Source of the DNA: an uncultured Eubacteriales bacterium
Lineage (GTDB): Bacteria > Bacillota > Clostridia > Oscillospirales > CAG-272
Reading direction: 5' to 3'
NCBI GenBank assembly: GCA_948467545.1
Contig: CAOKER010000018.1
Span: forward strand, 1 to 35,377
Length of the DNA: 35,377 bases
The position numbers were made by a program, and so were the translations under genes. The notes under the pieces were generated by a model, which worked only from the letters and a program-made list of their open reading frames with translations, ran no database searches and was not told where the DNA came from. Shown in pieces: positions 16,634 to 24,908 of the stretch (within the stretch, counting starts at the first letter, position 1; every line of letters starts with the position of its first letter).

Positions 16634-17599
16634 TTGAGAGAATTTAAAGTAAATGCCAACGACGCAGGGCAGCGGCTCGATAAATATCTGACAAAAAGTT
16701 TGCCTCTTCTTCCGAAACCGCTTATGTATAAATCCATAAGAAAAAAGAAAATCAAGGTAAACCGCGGAAGAGCGGAGCCGTCACAGCTTCTGTCCGAGGG
16801 AGATACCGTGCAGCTTTTTCTTGCCGAGGAGCTGTTTGAGGTAACGCCTGATAATATTTTCATGAAAATAGTGCCGGACATCTCAGTGCTTTACGAAAAC
16901 AGCGAGTTTATGCTTGTAGACAAAAAGCCGGGAATGGCGGTTCACGGCGGAAACACAAGCGGCTCCGTACTATCCGCGGCGGACGAAAGCGGTACTCTGA
17001 TAAATCATATAAAGGCTTATCTCTGGCGGCGCGGCGAATACCGTCCCGAAGAGGAGCGAAGCTTCGCGCCCGCTCTGTGCAACCGAATCGACCGCAACAC
17101 CGGGGGAATAGTAATTGCGGCGAAAACGGCGGAGGCTCTGCGGAGGATAAATGAAGAAATAAAGCGCGGAGAGGTTACAAAAAAATATCTGTGCGCAGTT
17201 CACGGAAGGATGGAAAAAAGCAGCGGAAGGCTCTCAGGATGGATGGAAAAGGACAGTGCGCGCAATATCGTCAGAGTACATTCGGGACAAAGAAAAAAAC
17301 CGCACGGAAAAACCATGATAACCGATTACCGCGTGCTTGCGGAGCAAAACGGACTGTCTCTGCTCGAAGTCACGCTTTTAACCGGACGCACCCATCAGAT
17401 ACGCGCGCAGATGCAGGCCGCGGGACATCCTCTTCTCGGCGAGGGAAAATACGGAGTGAACAGAGACGACCGGAAACGCGGGTACCGCTTTCAGGCGCTG
17501 TATGCCTACAGTATAACGCTCGAAGGAAAAAGCTACACCGTTGATATGAATCCGGAAAAAATAAAGTTTTTAAAGGAATTTGACAAATGTATCTTGTGA
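16634..17599 (+). CDS. RluA-family 23S rRNA pseudouridine synthase (RluC/RluD-like)
   Basis: Converts uridines of 23S rRNA to pseudouridine. The 321-residue protein has an N-terminal S4 RNA-binding domain (GQRLDKYLTKSLPLLPKPLM to EGDTVQLFL), then the catalytic domain with CNRIDRNTGGIVIAAK, holding the catalytic Asp of the HRLDxxTSG motif (here NRIDRNTGG, with Asn and Gly for the usual His and Ser), and the C-terminal GRTHQIRAQMQAAGHPLLGEGKYG. The start is TTG 16634, 12 nt or so after GGGAGGG. The N-terminal S4 domain and length fit RluC or RluD better than RluA. It overlaps lnt by 13 bp, so the two are translationally coupled. Confidence 0.92.
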   Translation: MREFKVNANDAGQRLDKYLTKSLPLLPKPLMYKSIRKKKIKVNRGRAEPSQLLSEGDTVQLFLAEELFEVTPDNIFMKIVPDISVLYENSEFMLVDKKPGMAVHGGNTSGSVLSAADESGTLINHIKAYLWRRGEYRPEEERSFAPALCNRIDRNTGGIVIAAKTAEALRRINEEIKRGEVTKKYLCAVHGRMEKSSGRLSGWMEKDSARNIVRVHSGQRKKPHGKTMITDYRVLAEQNGLSLLEVTLLTGRTHQIRAQMQAAGHPLLGEGKYGVNRDDRKRGYRFQALYAYSITLEGKSYTVDMNPEKIKFLKEFDKCIL

Positions 17600-19359
17600 T
17601 GCTGTTAATATCGGGAGCGGTATCGGCTCTGCCGCTTATTTACAATAATCTGTTTTTCATTTCGTGGATGTCGATGATTCCGCTGTTCTGGATATGCTAT
17701 AATAGGGGCCCGCGCTTTCGCTGGTTTATGATGTTCGGAGCGGGTTATTTCGGTCTTTCATACCACTGGTTCACCGCAATGTACCCCCTTGATTTCGCAG
17801 GCTTCGGTAAGGTCACCGGCGCTTTCGCGGTCGCAATCTGCTGGATAGGACTTGCACTTCTGCAAACGCTCTGGATTTCCATTTCAGCACCGCTTATGCG
17901 TCTGTGTACTCCGCTGAAAAACAAATTCGGACGGTGGATTTATCCGTTTTACGCCGCGTCAGTCTGGACATTTACAGAGTGGACCATGACAAAAACATGG
18001 CTCGGAGTTCCCTTCTCGCGGCTTGCGCTCACACAGTCCGGCTGCCTTCCGATGATACAGAGCGCCTCGGTATTCGGCTCTCTCTTCATCTCGTTTCTTA
18101 TAGTACTCGTGAACGCTATGCTGGCGGTCGGATTTACGGCAGTAAAAACCGAAAAAAGAGAGATCGGCGCAGGGCAGAAAAAAAAGGGTGTTTCCAGTGC
18201 GTCCGTTCATGCAAAACGCGCAAAAAAGCTCGTTCCCGGTGAATCGGCCGAGACTGCAAGGAAGCGGTCGTCCGTCAAAACAATGGCGTTTTCCAAAAAT
18301 TTGTTTGTCGTTGCCGCCGCGGTTATATTCATTACAAACTACAGCTTCGGAATTATGAGGATGGCATTTTACGAAGCCGGAGACAATACCGTCCGTGCGG
18401 CTGTCATACAGGGAAACATCTCCTCCTCGGAGAAATGGGAAAGCATGACCGCGTCCGACGCTCTCGATAAATATATTGCACTGTCTGAAACTGCCGCGGA
18501 GGACTGCGAACCCGACATAATAGTCTGGCCGGAGACCGTAATCAACGTCGACCTTACATACTATGAATCCTACGCCGTAAAAATTGAACAGCTCGCCGTC
18601 GAAACCGAAGCGGTAATTTTTGTCGGTGCATTTGACGGAGAGACAAGCTACGATGAAGAAGAAAACAGAATCGTAGACACCTACAATGCGGTTTATGCCT
18701 TCTTCCCGGACGGAACAGCCGCTTCTCTTCCTTATTATAAGCGCAGGCTCGTCCCGTTCGGGGAATATATGCCTATGAAAAGTGTTATAGATGCAATTCT
18801 TCCTGTTTTGTCAGATATGAATCTGGCAGGCAGCGACCTGACTCCGGGAACAGACCCAAATGTCTTTGAAACCTCCGCGGGCATAATCGGAAATCTTATC
18901 TGCTTCGATTCCATCTACGAGCAGCTTGCCCGCAGCTCGGTACTCGACGGCGCACAGCTTCTCGTTCTCTCTACAAACGACTCGTGGTACGGAGATTCCT
19001 CGGCCATTACTCAGCATCACAGCCATGCTGTTCTCCGCGCCGTGGAAAACGGACGCTATCTTGTCCGTGCGGCAAGTACCGGAATCTCTTCGGTAATATC
19101 CCCGACAGGCTCGGCAATAACGTCGCTCGGAGTAAACGAGGAGGGATATATATACGGAGATGTGGAAATGAAATCCGACAAGACGCTGTTTACCGTATTC
19201 GGAGATATATTCGTTCTGTTCTGCGCTATCCTAATTCTGACAGGAACGGCAATGTCTGCCGCGCCTCGTGTCGTAGGACTGTATAATACTGTCGGAGAAA
19301 AGCTGAAAAATACCAAAAATAAGAGAAAAAGCACCGAAAAAAAGCAGAATTCGGGTTGA
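17587..19359 (+). CDS. lnt: Apolipoprotein N-acyltransferase
   Basis: Lnt adds a third acyl chain to the N-terminal Cys of lipoproteins, using phospholipid as donor. The 590-residue protein has an N-terminal block of hydrophobic helices (about 1-185), a Lys/Arg/Ser-rich loop of about 50 residues (187-238) that is longer than in typical Lnt, another helix (239-260), the nitrilase-like domain, and a final helix. The catalytic triad is intact: Glu316 in VWPET, Lys385 in YYKRRLVPFGEY, Cys439 in NLICFDSIY. ATG 17587 is 10 nt after AAAGG inside the preceding gene. Lnt is typical of Gram-negatives and Actinobacteria, so its presence in a sortase-bearing Bacillota is notable; the small lipoprotein nearby is a possible substrate. 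Confidence 0.9.
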   Translation: MYLVMLLISGAVSALPLIYNNLFFISWMSMIPLFWICYNRGPRFRWFMMFGAGYFGLSYHWFTAMYPLDFAGFGKVTGAFAVAICWIGLALLQTLWISISAPLMRLCTPLKNKFGRWIYPFYAASVWTFTEWTMTKTWLGVPFSRLALTQSGCLPMIQSASVFGSLFISFLIVLVNAMLAVGFTAVKTEKREIGAGQKKKGVSSASVHAKRAKKLVPGESAETARKRSSVKTMAFSKNLFVVAAAVIFITNYSFGIMRMAFYEAGDNTVRAAVIQGNISSSEKWESMTASDALDKYIALSETAAEDCEPDIIVWPETVINVDLTYYESYAVKIEQLAVETEAVIFVGAFDGETSYDEEENRIVDTYNAVYAFFPDGTAASLPYYKRRLVPFGEYMPMKSVIDAILPVLSDMNLAGSDLTPGTDPNVFETSAGIIGNLICFDSIYEQLARSSVLDGAQLLVLSTNDSWYGDSSAITQHHSHAVLRAVENGRYLVRAASTGISSVISPTGSAITSLGVNEEGYIYGDVEMKSDKTLFTVFGDIFVLFCAILILTGTAMSAAPRVVGLYNTVGEKLKNTKNKRKSTEKKQNSG

Positions 19360-19447
19360 AAAGCAGACAAAAATTTGAAAACTATATAAAGAAATCATTA
19401 AGAAAATGAATTTATAATTTTTAAAGTTAATTTTTAAATATAAATGC

Positions 19448-19476
19448 TTGACAAGGTATTCCGACTGTGATATAAT
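19448..19476 (+). promoter_or_regulatory. Consensus promoter of the sortase cassette
   Basis: TTGACA (19448-19453), a 17-bp spacer and TATAAT (19471-19476): perfect sigma-A consensus, with AGGAGG and the substrate gene about 45 bp downstream. High constitutive expression is expected. The AT-rich 19360-19447 before it shows no terminator. Confidence 0.9.
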
Positions 19477-19525
19477 TTGTGCATCGGTCGAAATACTGCA
19501 AGTGAAATTATTAGGAGGATAAACA

Positions 19526-20146
19526 ATGAAAAAGATTATTTCGATTATTGCGGCAATTGCAATGATAGCAGTAATGTCTGTCAGCGCCTTTGCAGCGAAC
19601 GACAGCACCGCTAATGCAAACGAAATTCTGAAATTTCTGAAGGATTACAGCTATACGACATCTGACGGTAACACAACAATAAAAATAACATCCGATCAAT
19701 ACAATAAAATAGAGAATTACCTTCTCGCTTACGCTGCCGAGAACGAAATTTCGGATGCCGATGTGGCTGACGTAAAATCGACTGTAAACACAGTCGCGAC
19801 AAAATACGGAGACGAAATCGTAAAAAACAAGGATCTTTCAAAGCTTCCGACAGATGCATATAATGAAATCAACAAGCTTGCGTCTGAACTGCTTGCAAAG
19901 TTTGACCTTAAATTTACTATTTCAAACGGAAATATCGTAGTTACAACAATTTCCACCGGCGAACTCGCTTTTACAATTTCAAAAGTTATAATCGGAGGAG
20001 CCCTTGGAGCAACCTCTAACGGAACAGTTATAAAGCCGACCGGCACAGGTATCAATGCGAGTGCGGCTATTTCGGTCGCTGCAGTTATCACTGTTATAGC
20101 TGCCGGCTGCGCAGTCATCATTTTCCGCCGGAAGGTAACCGACTGA
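19526..20146 (+). CDS. Secreted wall-anchored protein, probable sortase substrate
   Basis: No family recognised. The 206-residue protein has a Sec signal peptide (1-23, likely cut after AFA), a 130-residue helical, Asp/Glu/Lys/Asn-rich region (30-130), a short beta-rich part (128-160), and a C-terminal cell-wall sorting pattern: KPTGTG at 170-175, a hydrophobic helix (178-200) and the positive tail RRKVTD. The motif is not LPXTG. AGGAGG lies 7 nt before ATG. It lies only 15 bp before the sortase gene and shares its promoter, so it is very probably that sortase's own substrate. An alternative is a membrane-retained single-pass protein. Confidence 0.75.
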   Translation: MKKIISIIAAIAMIAVMSVSAFAANDSTANANEILKFLKDYSYTTSDGNTTIKITSDQYNKIENYLLAYAAENEISDADVADVKSTVNTVATKYGDEIVKNKDLSKLPTDAYNEINKLASELLAKFDLKFTISNGNIVVTTISTGELAFTISKVIIGGALGATSNGTVIKPTGTGINASAAISVAAVITVIAAGCAVIIFRRKVTD

Positions 20147-20161
20147 AGGGTTTATTGATTT

Positions 20162-20848
20162 ATGAAAAAGACTCGTAATAGTGCGGGGCGTATCAAGGGG
20201 TTATTATTTTATATAATAACCCCTGTTGTATTCTCGCTCATAACAGTTGTTGTTCTCACGGTTTGCCTGACTCCCGTTCTGGCGCGCTACAGCTTCGTCG
20301 CAGATCTGTTTTACGACGCCGGAAAAAATATCTCAAACGTTGATACCGACGCTGCGGACAGTCCGGATGAAATAACCGTATCCAATGCCACAGAAGGCGA
20401 TGTTTATGTATCGGAAATCGATCATCCCGTTCAAAACAGGAAAATGGGAACAATTTCAGTGGAAAATACAGATATAAACTGCGATCTGTATTTCGGAGAC
20501 AGTGACTATAATCTCGACCGCGGTGCGGAGCTTTATGACGGCAGCAATCTTCCGGGCGCAGGCGGAGTATCTCTTATAGCAGGGCACTGCGCATCGTTTT
20601 TCAGCACTCTCGGATCGGCACAGATAGGCGACCTTATAAAAATCGAAACAACATACGGCACATACACCTATAAAATAACCGAAACCGTCGTAAAAAAAGC
20701 CACAGATCCGACCGCATATGATTCTACAAAAACAGATAACAGCATAGTTTTATATACCTGCTACCCTTTCAATACAATAATATCCGTTGACGAACGTTAT
20801 TTTGTATACGCGGATTATGTCTCAGGTCCTATTCTTATAAAGGAATAA
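20162..20848 (+). CDS. Sortase, class D-like
   Basis: Membrane-anchored transpeptidase that cleaves a sorting motif and joins the protein to the cell wall. The 228-residue protein has a short basic N-terminus, one membrane helix (about 14-40), a linker, then the sortase barrel with catalytic His142 (AGHCASFF), Cys200 (VLYTCYPFNTI) and Arg212 (DERYFVYA). The TCYPF context is that of class D enzymes rather than class A or B. ATG 20162 is 12 nt after GAAGG. Dedicated pairing with the preceding substrate gene and the following membrane protein is inferred from tight spacing and the shared promoter and terminator. Confidence 0.93.
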   Translation: MKKTRNSAGRIKGLLFYIITPVVFSLITVVVLTVCLTPVLARYSFVADLFYDAGKNISNVDTDAADSPDEITVSNATEGDVYVSEIDHPVQNRKMGTISVENTDINCDLYFGDSDYNLDRGAELYDGSNLPGAGGVSLIAGHCASFFSTLGSAQIGDLIKIETTYGTYTYKITETVVKKATDPTAYDSTKTDNSIVLYTCYPFNTIISVDERYFVYADYVSGPILIKE

Positions 20849-20929
20849 AACAGGCCTTCCGAACGTTTAATTAAAATACCGGAAATTCTTTATTGTAAAC
20901 AGACAAAAGAAAGGACGAACGTATAAAAA

Positions 20930-21832
20930 ATGAAGCTGTACAAAACCGTTAATATTATACTTGCTTTTCTGTTTTCCCTGCTCTTTTTTACCGCGTCGAT
21001 TTCAGGCATATTATGTGTTACCGCACTTAAAGCGCCGTATATGTCTGATATGCTGAAAAATTACGGAATTGAAGAGATATATCGGAATAATTTGAGCGCG
21101 AAGCTGAAGCAGGCATTTTTAAATTCCGGAGTAGATGATAATTTTATAGAGACGGTAACGCCGGAAAACTTCTGGCTTTCATTTAATCAGGACTTCTACG
21201 CGCTTTACAACACCGAATCCGATATTACCGATGATTATATTGTTTCCATAGAAAATAAATATATCGAGGGAATAACCGAAGCCGTAGTACAAAGCGCAAG
21301 AGAACAGGGCTACACCGATATAGAGGCCGACGATCCTGCAATTGTTTCCGTTGTGGAAAATGTACGCCAGATATACCGCGAAAATACGGGACTTCCGTAT
21401 ACCTCGGTTATACCTAAGGTCGCTCCCTATATTTCGATAGCGGGAAAAATGATGCAGACAGTTTTTGTATTTTCAGCGTTGGCAGCGCTGATCACGTTTC
21501 TTCTGATTCTTTCTAACAGTATCAGGCAGCATTCCGCGCGTCCGACTAAATACATCATCGTATCGCTTATAACCAATATGCTGTTATCGGCATCAGCAAT
21601 ATTGTCTATAAATATAGCAAAGCCTATTTCATCGTTCCTGTCTACCTACCTCGGATATTCCGCGATCACGGCATGCCTTGAAAAGACAGTGATCAATGCA
21701 CTCTGTATAAATATATTAATTGCCGCGGTTTTAACCGCCGTCATGGTATTTATTAATTATTTATGTTCTGCAAACCGCAGAAAAAACGAACTGCTACGCA
21801 GGTATAGGAACCCCAATCTGAACAATATCTGA
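20930..21832 (+). CDS. Multi-pass membrane protein of the sortase cassette, unknown
   Basis: No family recognised. 300 residues. Predicted layout: N-terminal helix (about 7-33), an extracytoplasmic domain of about 145 residues (34-178) that is acidic and helical with several Tyr/Glu/Asp-rich stretches, then three helices (about 179-199, 211-235, 250-276) and a basic cytoplasmic tail (NRRKNELLRRYRN). ATG 20930 is 15 nt after AGAAAGG. It follows the sortase by 81 bp and is the last gene before the terminator at 22106. It may help present or retain the anchored protein, or chaperone it across the membrane; this is inference from position only. Confidence 0.75.
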   Translation: MKLYKTVNIILAFLFSLLFFTASISGILCVTALKAPYMSDMLKNYGIEEIYRNNLSAKLKQAFLNSGVDDNFIETVTPENFWLSFNQDFYALYNTESDITDDYIVSIENKYIEGITEAVVQSAREQGYTDIEADDPAIVSVVENVRQIYRENTGLPYTSVIPKVAPYISIAGKMMQTVFVFSALAALITFLLILSNSIRQHSARPTKYIIVSLITNMLLSASAILSINIAKPISSFLSTYLGYSAITACLEKTVINALCINILIAAVLTAVMVFINYLCSANRRKNELLRRYRNPNLNNI

Positions 21833-21856
21833 ATAACATCTGAGCAGCATCCGATC

Positions 21857-21941
21857 AACATCCGAACAGGTTTAAGTGAAATCTATACAATACCTTATAA
21901 ACATCCAAACAGGTTAAGTGAAATCTATACAACGCCCGATA
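21857..21941 (+). repeat. Two tandem ~42-bp repeats with CAACATC-type flanks
   Basis: Copies at 21857-21899 and 21900-21941 share AACATCC(G/A)AACAGG, TTAAGTGAAATCTATACAA and a variable end. Shorter AACATC(T/C)GAG or AACATCTAAG words occur on both sides (about 21836-22000). The array lies in the 3' region of the sortase transcript, before its terminator. No gene is seen in 21833-22105. Confidence 0.75.
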
Positions 21942-22105
21942 AACATCTGAGAAGTATCTAAGTAACATCTAAAAAACATACGCTCAACATCTAAGCACTC
22001 CTGAAAGTTTTCTGCGAAAACAGAAGAAGACGACAGCTCGGCTGCAATTAACTGTATCGGCAAGTCCAATCGGAATCTTAGTTTAAAAAGCTCAGGATTA
22101 TTTTT

Positions 22106-22149
22106 CCCGTCAAGGCATGCATAACAGCAGACTTTGACGGGATTTTTTT
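22106..22149 (+). terminator. Terminator of the sortase cassette
   Basis: CCCGTCAA pairs with TTGACGGG around a 20-nt loop, followed by GATTTTTTT (T-run 22143-22149). Confidence 0.8.
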
Positions 22150-22384
22150 CGGGAAATACCGTCATTCTTAATCCTTCTTAGTATTTCTTAATATTTCTTA
22201 ATTTTTAATAATTTTTATTTATTCCCTTTACTTTTTATCCGAAATTGAATATAATATAATTTAACCGGAATTCCATGCTATATTGCAGATGTGTATGTGC
22301 GGCAGAAAAGATATTCAGACGGTAAAATTTTCATGTGTACCATTTAAATACCGGCTATTAACATTAAACTGGAGGCAAACAACA

Positions 22385-22909
22385 TTGCGGGAAAAATTAG
22401 ATAATGATATATGTTCAAAAATCAAATATGCCGGCTTCATTTTCATTATCTGCAGTGTATTCGGCTGGTGCCTTGAAGTAATATACAGATCAGCGGTAAC
22501 GCACAGCCTGTTTATTCCGGGTTTTCTGTTAGGTCCCTATTGCCCTATATACGGATTCGGAGCAATAATTGTGGTTTTTCTTTGCGGTTCTAAAAACAAA
22601 TTAACGGCGTTTCTCAAGGTATTCATATTGACATCCGTTCTTGAATATTTTATATCCTTCTTTTTTGAACATGTTTATAATCAAATACTCTGGGATTACA
22701 CCGAACTTCCGTTTTCAATAGGAAAGCGGATTTCACTCTCCTACTCGCTTGTATGGGGCGCACTCGGTCTGACGTTTCTTCTCTTCGCGGAGCCGCATAT
22801 TCTGAGTTATTACAAAAAGCACCAAACCGTTCTCAATTATCTGTCATATGCCGGAATCGCTCTCATCTGCGCCGATACTGTTATAAAATCGATTATCTGC
22901 TTTATTTAA
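22385..22909 (+). CDS. Membrane protein of the CmpB-like (DUF1113/PF06541) family
   Basis: A 174-residue integral membrane protein with about five hydrophobic helices. The family is annotated as putative ABC-transporter type IV (CmpB), but transport function has not been shown. Family-like features are FGWCLEVIYRS near the first helix, FIPGFLLGPYCPIYGFGA in the second, and ILWDYTELPFSIGKRISL in the loop before the fourth. I start at TTG 22385, 9 nt after GGAGG; an ATG 34 codons upstream adds a Cys-rich tail without ribosome site. A TATAAT at 22255-22260 may be its -10, but the -35 is poor. Confidence 0.75.
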   Translation: MREKLDNDICSKIKYAGFIFIICSVFGWCLEVIYRSAVTHSLFIPGFLLGPYCPIYGFGAIIVVFLCGSKNKLTAFLKVFILTSVLEYFISFFFEHVYNQILWDYTELPFSIGKRISLSYSLVWGALGLTFLLFAEPHILSYYKKHQTVLNYLSYAGIALICADTVIKSIICFI

Positions 22910-23193
22910 GTTTTCGAGTTCTTTTACTTACGTATCAAACCGAAGATCGCTGTTAAAGTTTGAATTAAATTCCGTGAACATAAAACAAGCTCCAAAGTCC
23001 TTCGTGTGTTTCCGTGAAATAAAATTCTTTAAGCTTATAATATAACCAAAAGCAGAATGTCCCCGTCTGCCCGGCGACAGGCGGTCCCGATTATTTAAGA
23101 CGGCACAGAATGTCCGTCTCCGAATCGCACCATTACTCATGACGGCGTTTTTCGCCTCATTGAAGCAATACAAACGAAAATACAAAATAAAAA
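22910..23193. other. Intergenic stretch with paired AGAATGTCC motifs
   Basis: No gene supported. AGAATGTCCCCGTCTG and AGAATGTCCGTCTCC occur at about 23054 and 23107; CCGTCTG can pair with CAGGCGG just after the first, and GACGG with CCGTC around the second. It may be the 3' region of the membrane-protein transcript or a small RNA; no known RNA family is recognised. Confidence 0.3.
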
Positions 23194-23225
23194 TTTTCGG
23201 CGATGTCTGCATACTTCGCCGAAAA
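23194..23225 (-). terminator. Terminator of the 56-residue small gene
   Basis: TTTTCGGCGA and TCGCCGAAAA form a 10-bp stem; read on the minus strand it is followed by TTTTTATTTTG. It lies about 60 bp after the stop of the minus-strand gene at 23287. Confidence 0.8.
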
Positions 23226-23286
23226 AAATAATCGTATACGCCGTTTCGCGTACAAAATTTTAAGCATAAAGTCAAAAGACATGAGT

Positions 23287-23457
23287 TTAAACCAAGCTGT
23301 TTACGAGCGCATGCATTTCCGCTTTTGATTTCGCATTTTTGGCTTTACTTATTATGCTGTTCTTCTCATCGCACGATAAAGACTCAAATTTATGCATCGC
23401 GTCTTCATTCTGCGCGAGGGCCATTCCAAATCCGAGAGGCAATTCCAAATCCGGCAT
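23287..23457 (-). CDS. Small conserved-looking protein, 56 residues
   Basis: A short gene that is easy to miss. It reads MPDLELPLGFGMALAQNED, then a helical part AMHKFESLSCDEKNSIISKA and the end EMHALVNSLV. Proteins of this shape (GFGMALAQN, then KFxxLSxxEK and a final V/LNSL) are, as far as I recall, widespread in Clostridia as uncharacterised small proteins. GAAAGGTGG ends 12 nt or so before the ATG (23457), the standard spacing here, and a terminator follows. Length and motif order look complete. Function unknown; cytoplasmic; no cysteine pair or membrane helix. Confidence 0.82.
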   Translation of the reverse strand: MPDLELPLGFGMALAQNEDAMHKFESLSCDEKNSIISKAKNAKSKAEMHALVNSLV

Positions 23458-23838
23458 TATGACTGTCCACCTTTCGTAAATTAAATCATTTGCCGATTTT
23501 TACGGCAATTCGTTTAAATTCAAAAATACAAAAGCTTCTTCTGAGGAGATCTGAATTTTAGATTTAAGCTTCATATTTAAGTTTGGCTGTAAAAAAAGAA
23601 ACAAATCCATAGATATTATTTCCATTAAATATTATCGCGGCTGTCGCATTAGCAGCATATTATCGGACAGTATCGGCGGAAAAACACAAGTATCCAAACA
23701 ACCGTCTTAAGCTCTGCCATAAAGCCGAAAAGTATGCCGCAGAAGGTTTAACCCCATTACGGGGATTATACTAACTCCCCGCCGCGGTACGCTGACGTGA
23801 TTCACAGTCCTACGAAATGCGGGTTCTTTTGCCGTACT
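23458..23838. other. Intergenic stretch between two minus-strand small genes
   Basis: No gene seen. TTGCCG-ATTTTTA-CGGCAA (about 23492-23510) forms a small hairpin in the likely leader of the small gene, and CCCC-ATTAC-GGGG lies at about 23752-23764. The latter could be the weak end of the gene at 23839. No clear promoter found. Confidence 0.35.
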
Positions 23839-24162
23839 TTATTTTTTAACCGCCTTTACCTCGGCACTTTTTATCTTAAACACAAGACCGTTGTCGGACG
23901 CGGCTTTCTCCAACATAGAGGTAAGCTTATCCCTGTTTTCGAGAAGGCATTTTGCGATAAGCTCATCCTTGCTTGAAGGCGGCATTTTTGACAGTATCGC
24001 CTTTGCCGACACCGTTCCGAATGATCCCGGCATTGAAAAAAGTCCGGAAAGCGCAGAAAGTGCTCCGCCGTTTTCCTTCATATGCTCTGCAAGTGCAGGA
24101 AGAAGCGTTTCCGCCGTTTTTTCATAGTCGATATCATCTACCAAAAGTTTTATTTCAATCAT
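23839..24162 (-). CDS. Hypothetical cytoplasmic protein, 107 residues
   Basis: No family recognised with confidence. MIEIKLLVDDIDYEKTAETLLPALAE starts a small alpha/beta protein; the middle is Ser/Gly/Leu-rich (GALSALSGLFSMPG), then a helical part with KDELIAKCLLENRDKLTSMLEKAASDNGL and a basic end. No signal peptide or membrane helix. Start ATG 24162 is 13 nt after AAGG; an in-frame ATG four codons upstream abuts the motif, as at pduL, coaW and the GH2 gene. The good ribosome site and composition like its neighbours support a real gene. Confidence 0.7.
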   Translation of the reverse strand: MIEIKLLVDDIDYEKTAETLLPALAEHMKENGGALSALSGLFSMPGSFGTVSAKAILSKMPPSSKDELIAKCLLENRDKLTSMLEKAASDNGLVFKIKSAEVKAVKK

Positions 24163-24310
24163 AGCTATGACCATACCTTTACAAATATTCATATTTCATT
24201 ATATTAACAAGCAGCTTTAAAATACAGACCAAAATTGCAAATTTTTATAAATACGCAAAATTCACATTACGGCACGGCATTTGTACATTAACATTGTATA
24301 TTATACCATA

Positions 24311-24339
24311 TTGTCAAAACAATTATTTTATGCTATACT
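24311..24339 (+). promoter_or_regulatory. Promoter of tRNA-Val
   Basis: TTGTCA (24311-24316), a 17-bp spacer and TATACT (24334-24339), about 26 bp before the tRNA. TTGTACATTA and TTGTATATTA (24281-24303) stand directly upstream. Confidence 0.75.
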
Positions 24340-24365
24340 GTAAAAACAGCTTAATACTGATTAAC

Positions 24366-24442
24366 GGAGGCATAGCTCAGCCGGTTAGAGTGCATGCTTG
24401 ACATGCATGAGGTCGCTGGTTCGATTCCAGCTGTCTCCACCA
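24366..24442 (+). tRNA. tRNA-Val (anticodon GAC)
   Basis: Cloverleaf: acceptor GGAGGCA/TGTCTCC (one G-T pair), D stem GCTC/GAGT, anticodon stem CATGC/GCATG with loop TTGACAT (anticodon GAC, reading GUC and GUU), T stem GCTGG/CCAGC with loop TTCGATT, then discriminator A and an encoded CCA end. Total 77 nt including CCA. Confidence 0.97.
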
Positions 24443-24666
24443 AAAAGCAGATGAACATCCCGCAGTGCCGAGCACTGTGCGAAGTTCCAATTGAACGGAA
24501 ACAGCCGAAATGCGTGTTTGTGCACCGGTCGGATCGTTTCTGACAAACAGGAGCAACCGAAGCGCAATGTCTGTTTGCCGCTTGGATTGGTCCAATATAA
24601 AATTGAAAACTTTTTTGCGATTTTGCAAAAAGGTTTATCCCCTTCTCTGTTCAAAAACAGAGCATA
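24443..24666. other. tRNA trailer region without gene
   Basis: No gene seen. CTCTGTT-CAAA-AACAGAG (24645-24662) is a small hairpin. Open frames on the minus strand across the tRNA are the usual false genes produced by an antisense tRNA. Confidence 0.5.
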
Positions 24667-24699
24667 AAAATCGACTGCATGTGCGGTCGGTTTTTATTT
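24667..24699 (+). terminator. Terminator downstream of tRNA-Val
   Basis: AAAATCGAC (24667-24675) pairs with GTCGGTTTT (24686-24694), one G-T pair, followed by TATTTA. The stretch 24700-24908 after it holds no gene, only an AACGGCGCTTTGCACCTTA motif (24802-24820) seen in related form at 747-766 and 9535-9553. Confidence 0.6.
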
Positions 24700-24908
24700 A
24701 TCTCAAAGTATAGCTAAAAGCAAGATGCCCACGGTCTCATAGACGGCGGGATGTTCCGATTTTTTTAGAATGACATGACGTTCCGCCGTCCGTCGCCCCA
24801 TAACGGCGCTTTGCACCTTATCGAACAATGCGCTCGGCGGCGTAACAAAATACAAGACAAGACCCATCCACTTACTTTTTGCGCCGTACAGGCAGAACGG
24901 AGGTCGCT

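Noticed and set aside
23040..23120. 6S-like or other known small RNA
   Set aside because: Only short local stems with a repeated AGAATGTCC word; no match to the long bulged rod of 6S RNA or any riboswitch core that I can recognise.
22928..23275. 115-codon minus-strand frame
   Set aside because: It contains the terminator hairpin at 23194-23225, lacks a ribosome site and has no domain.
24377..24654. Minus-strand frames of 83-89 codons across the tRNA gene
   Set aside because: They are the familiar antisense-tRNA artefact (sequences such as ESNQRP and SWNRTSD); no ribosome site, and the tRNA explains the DNA.
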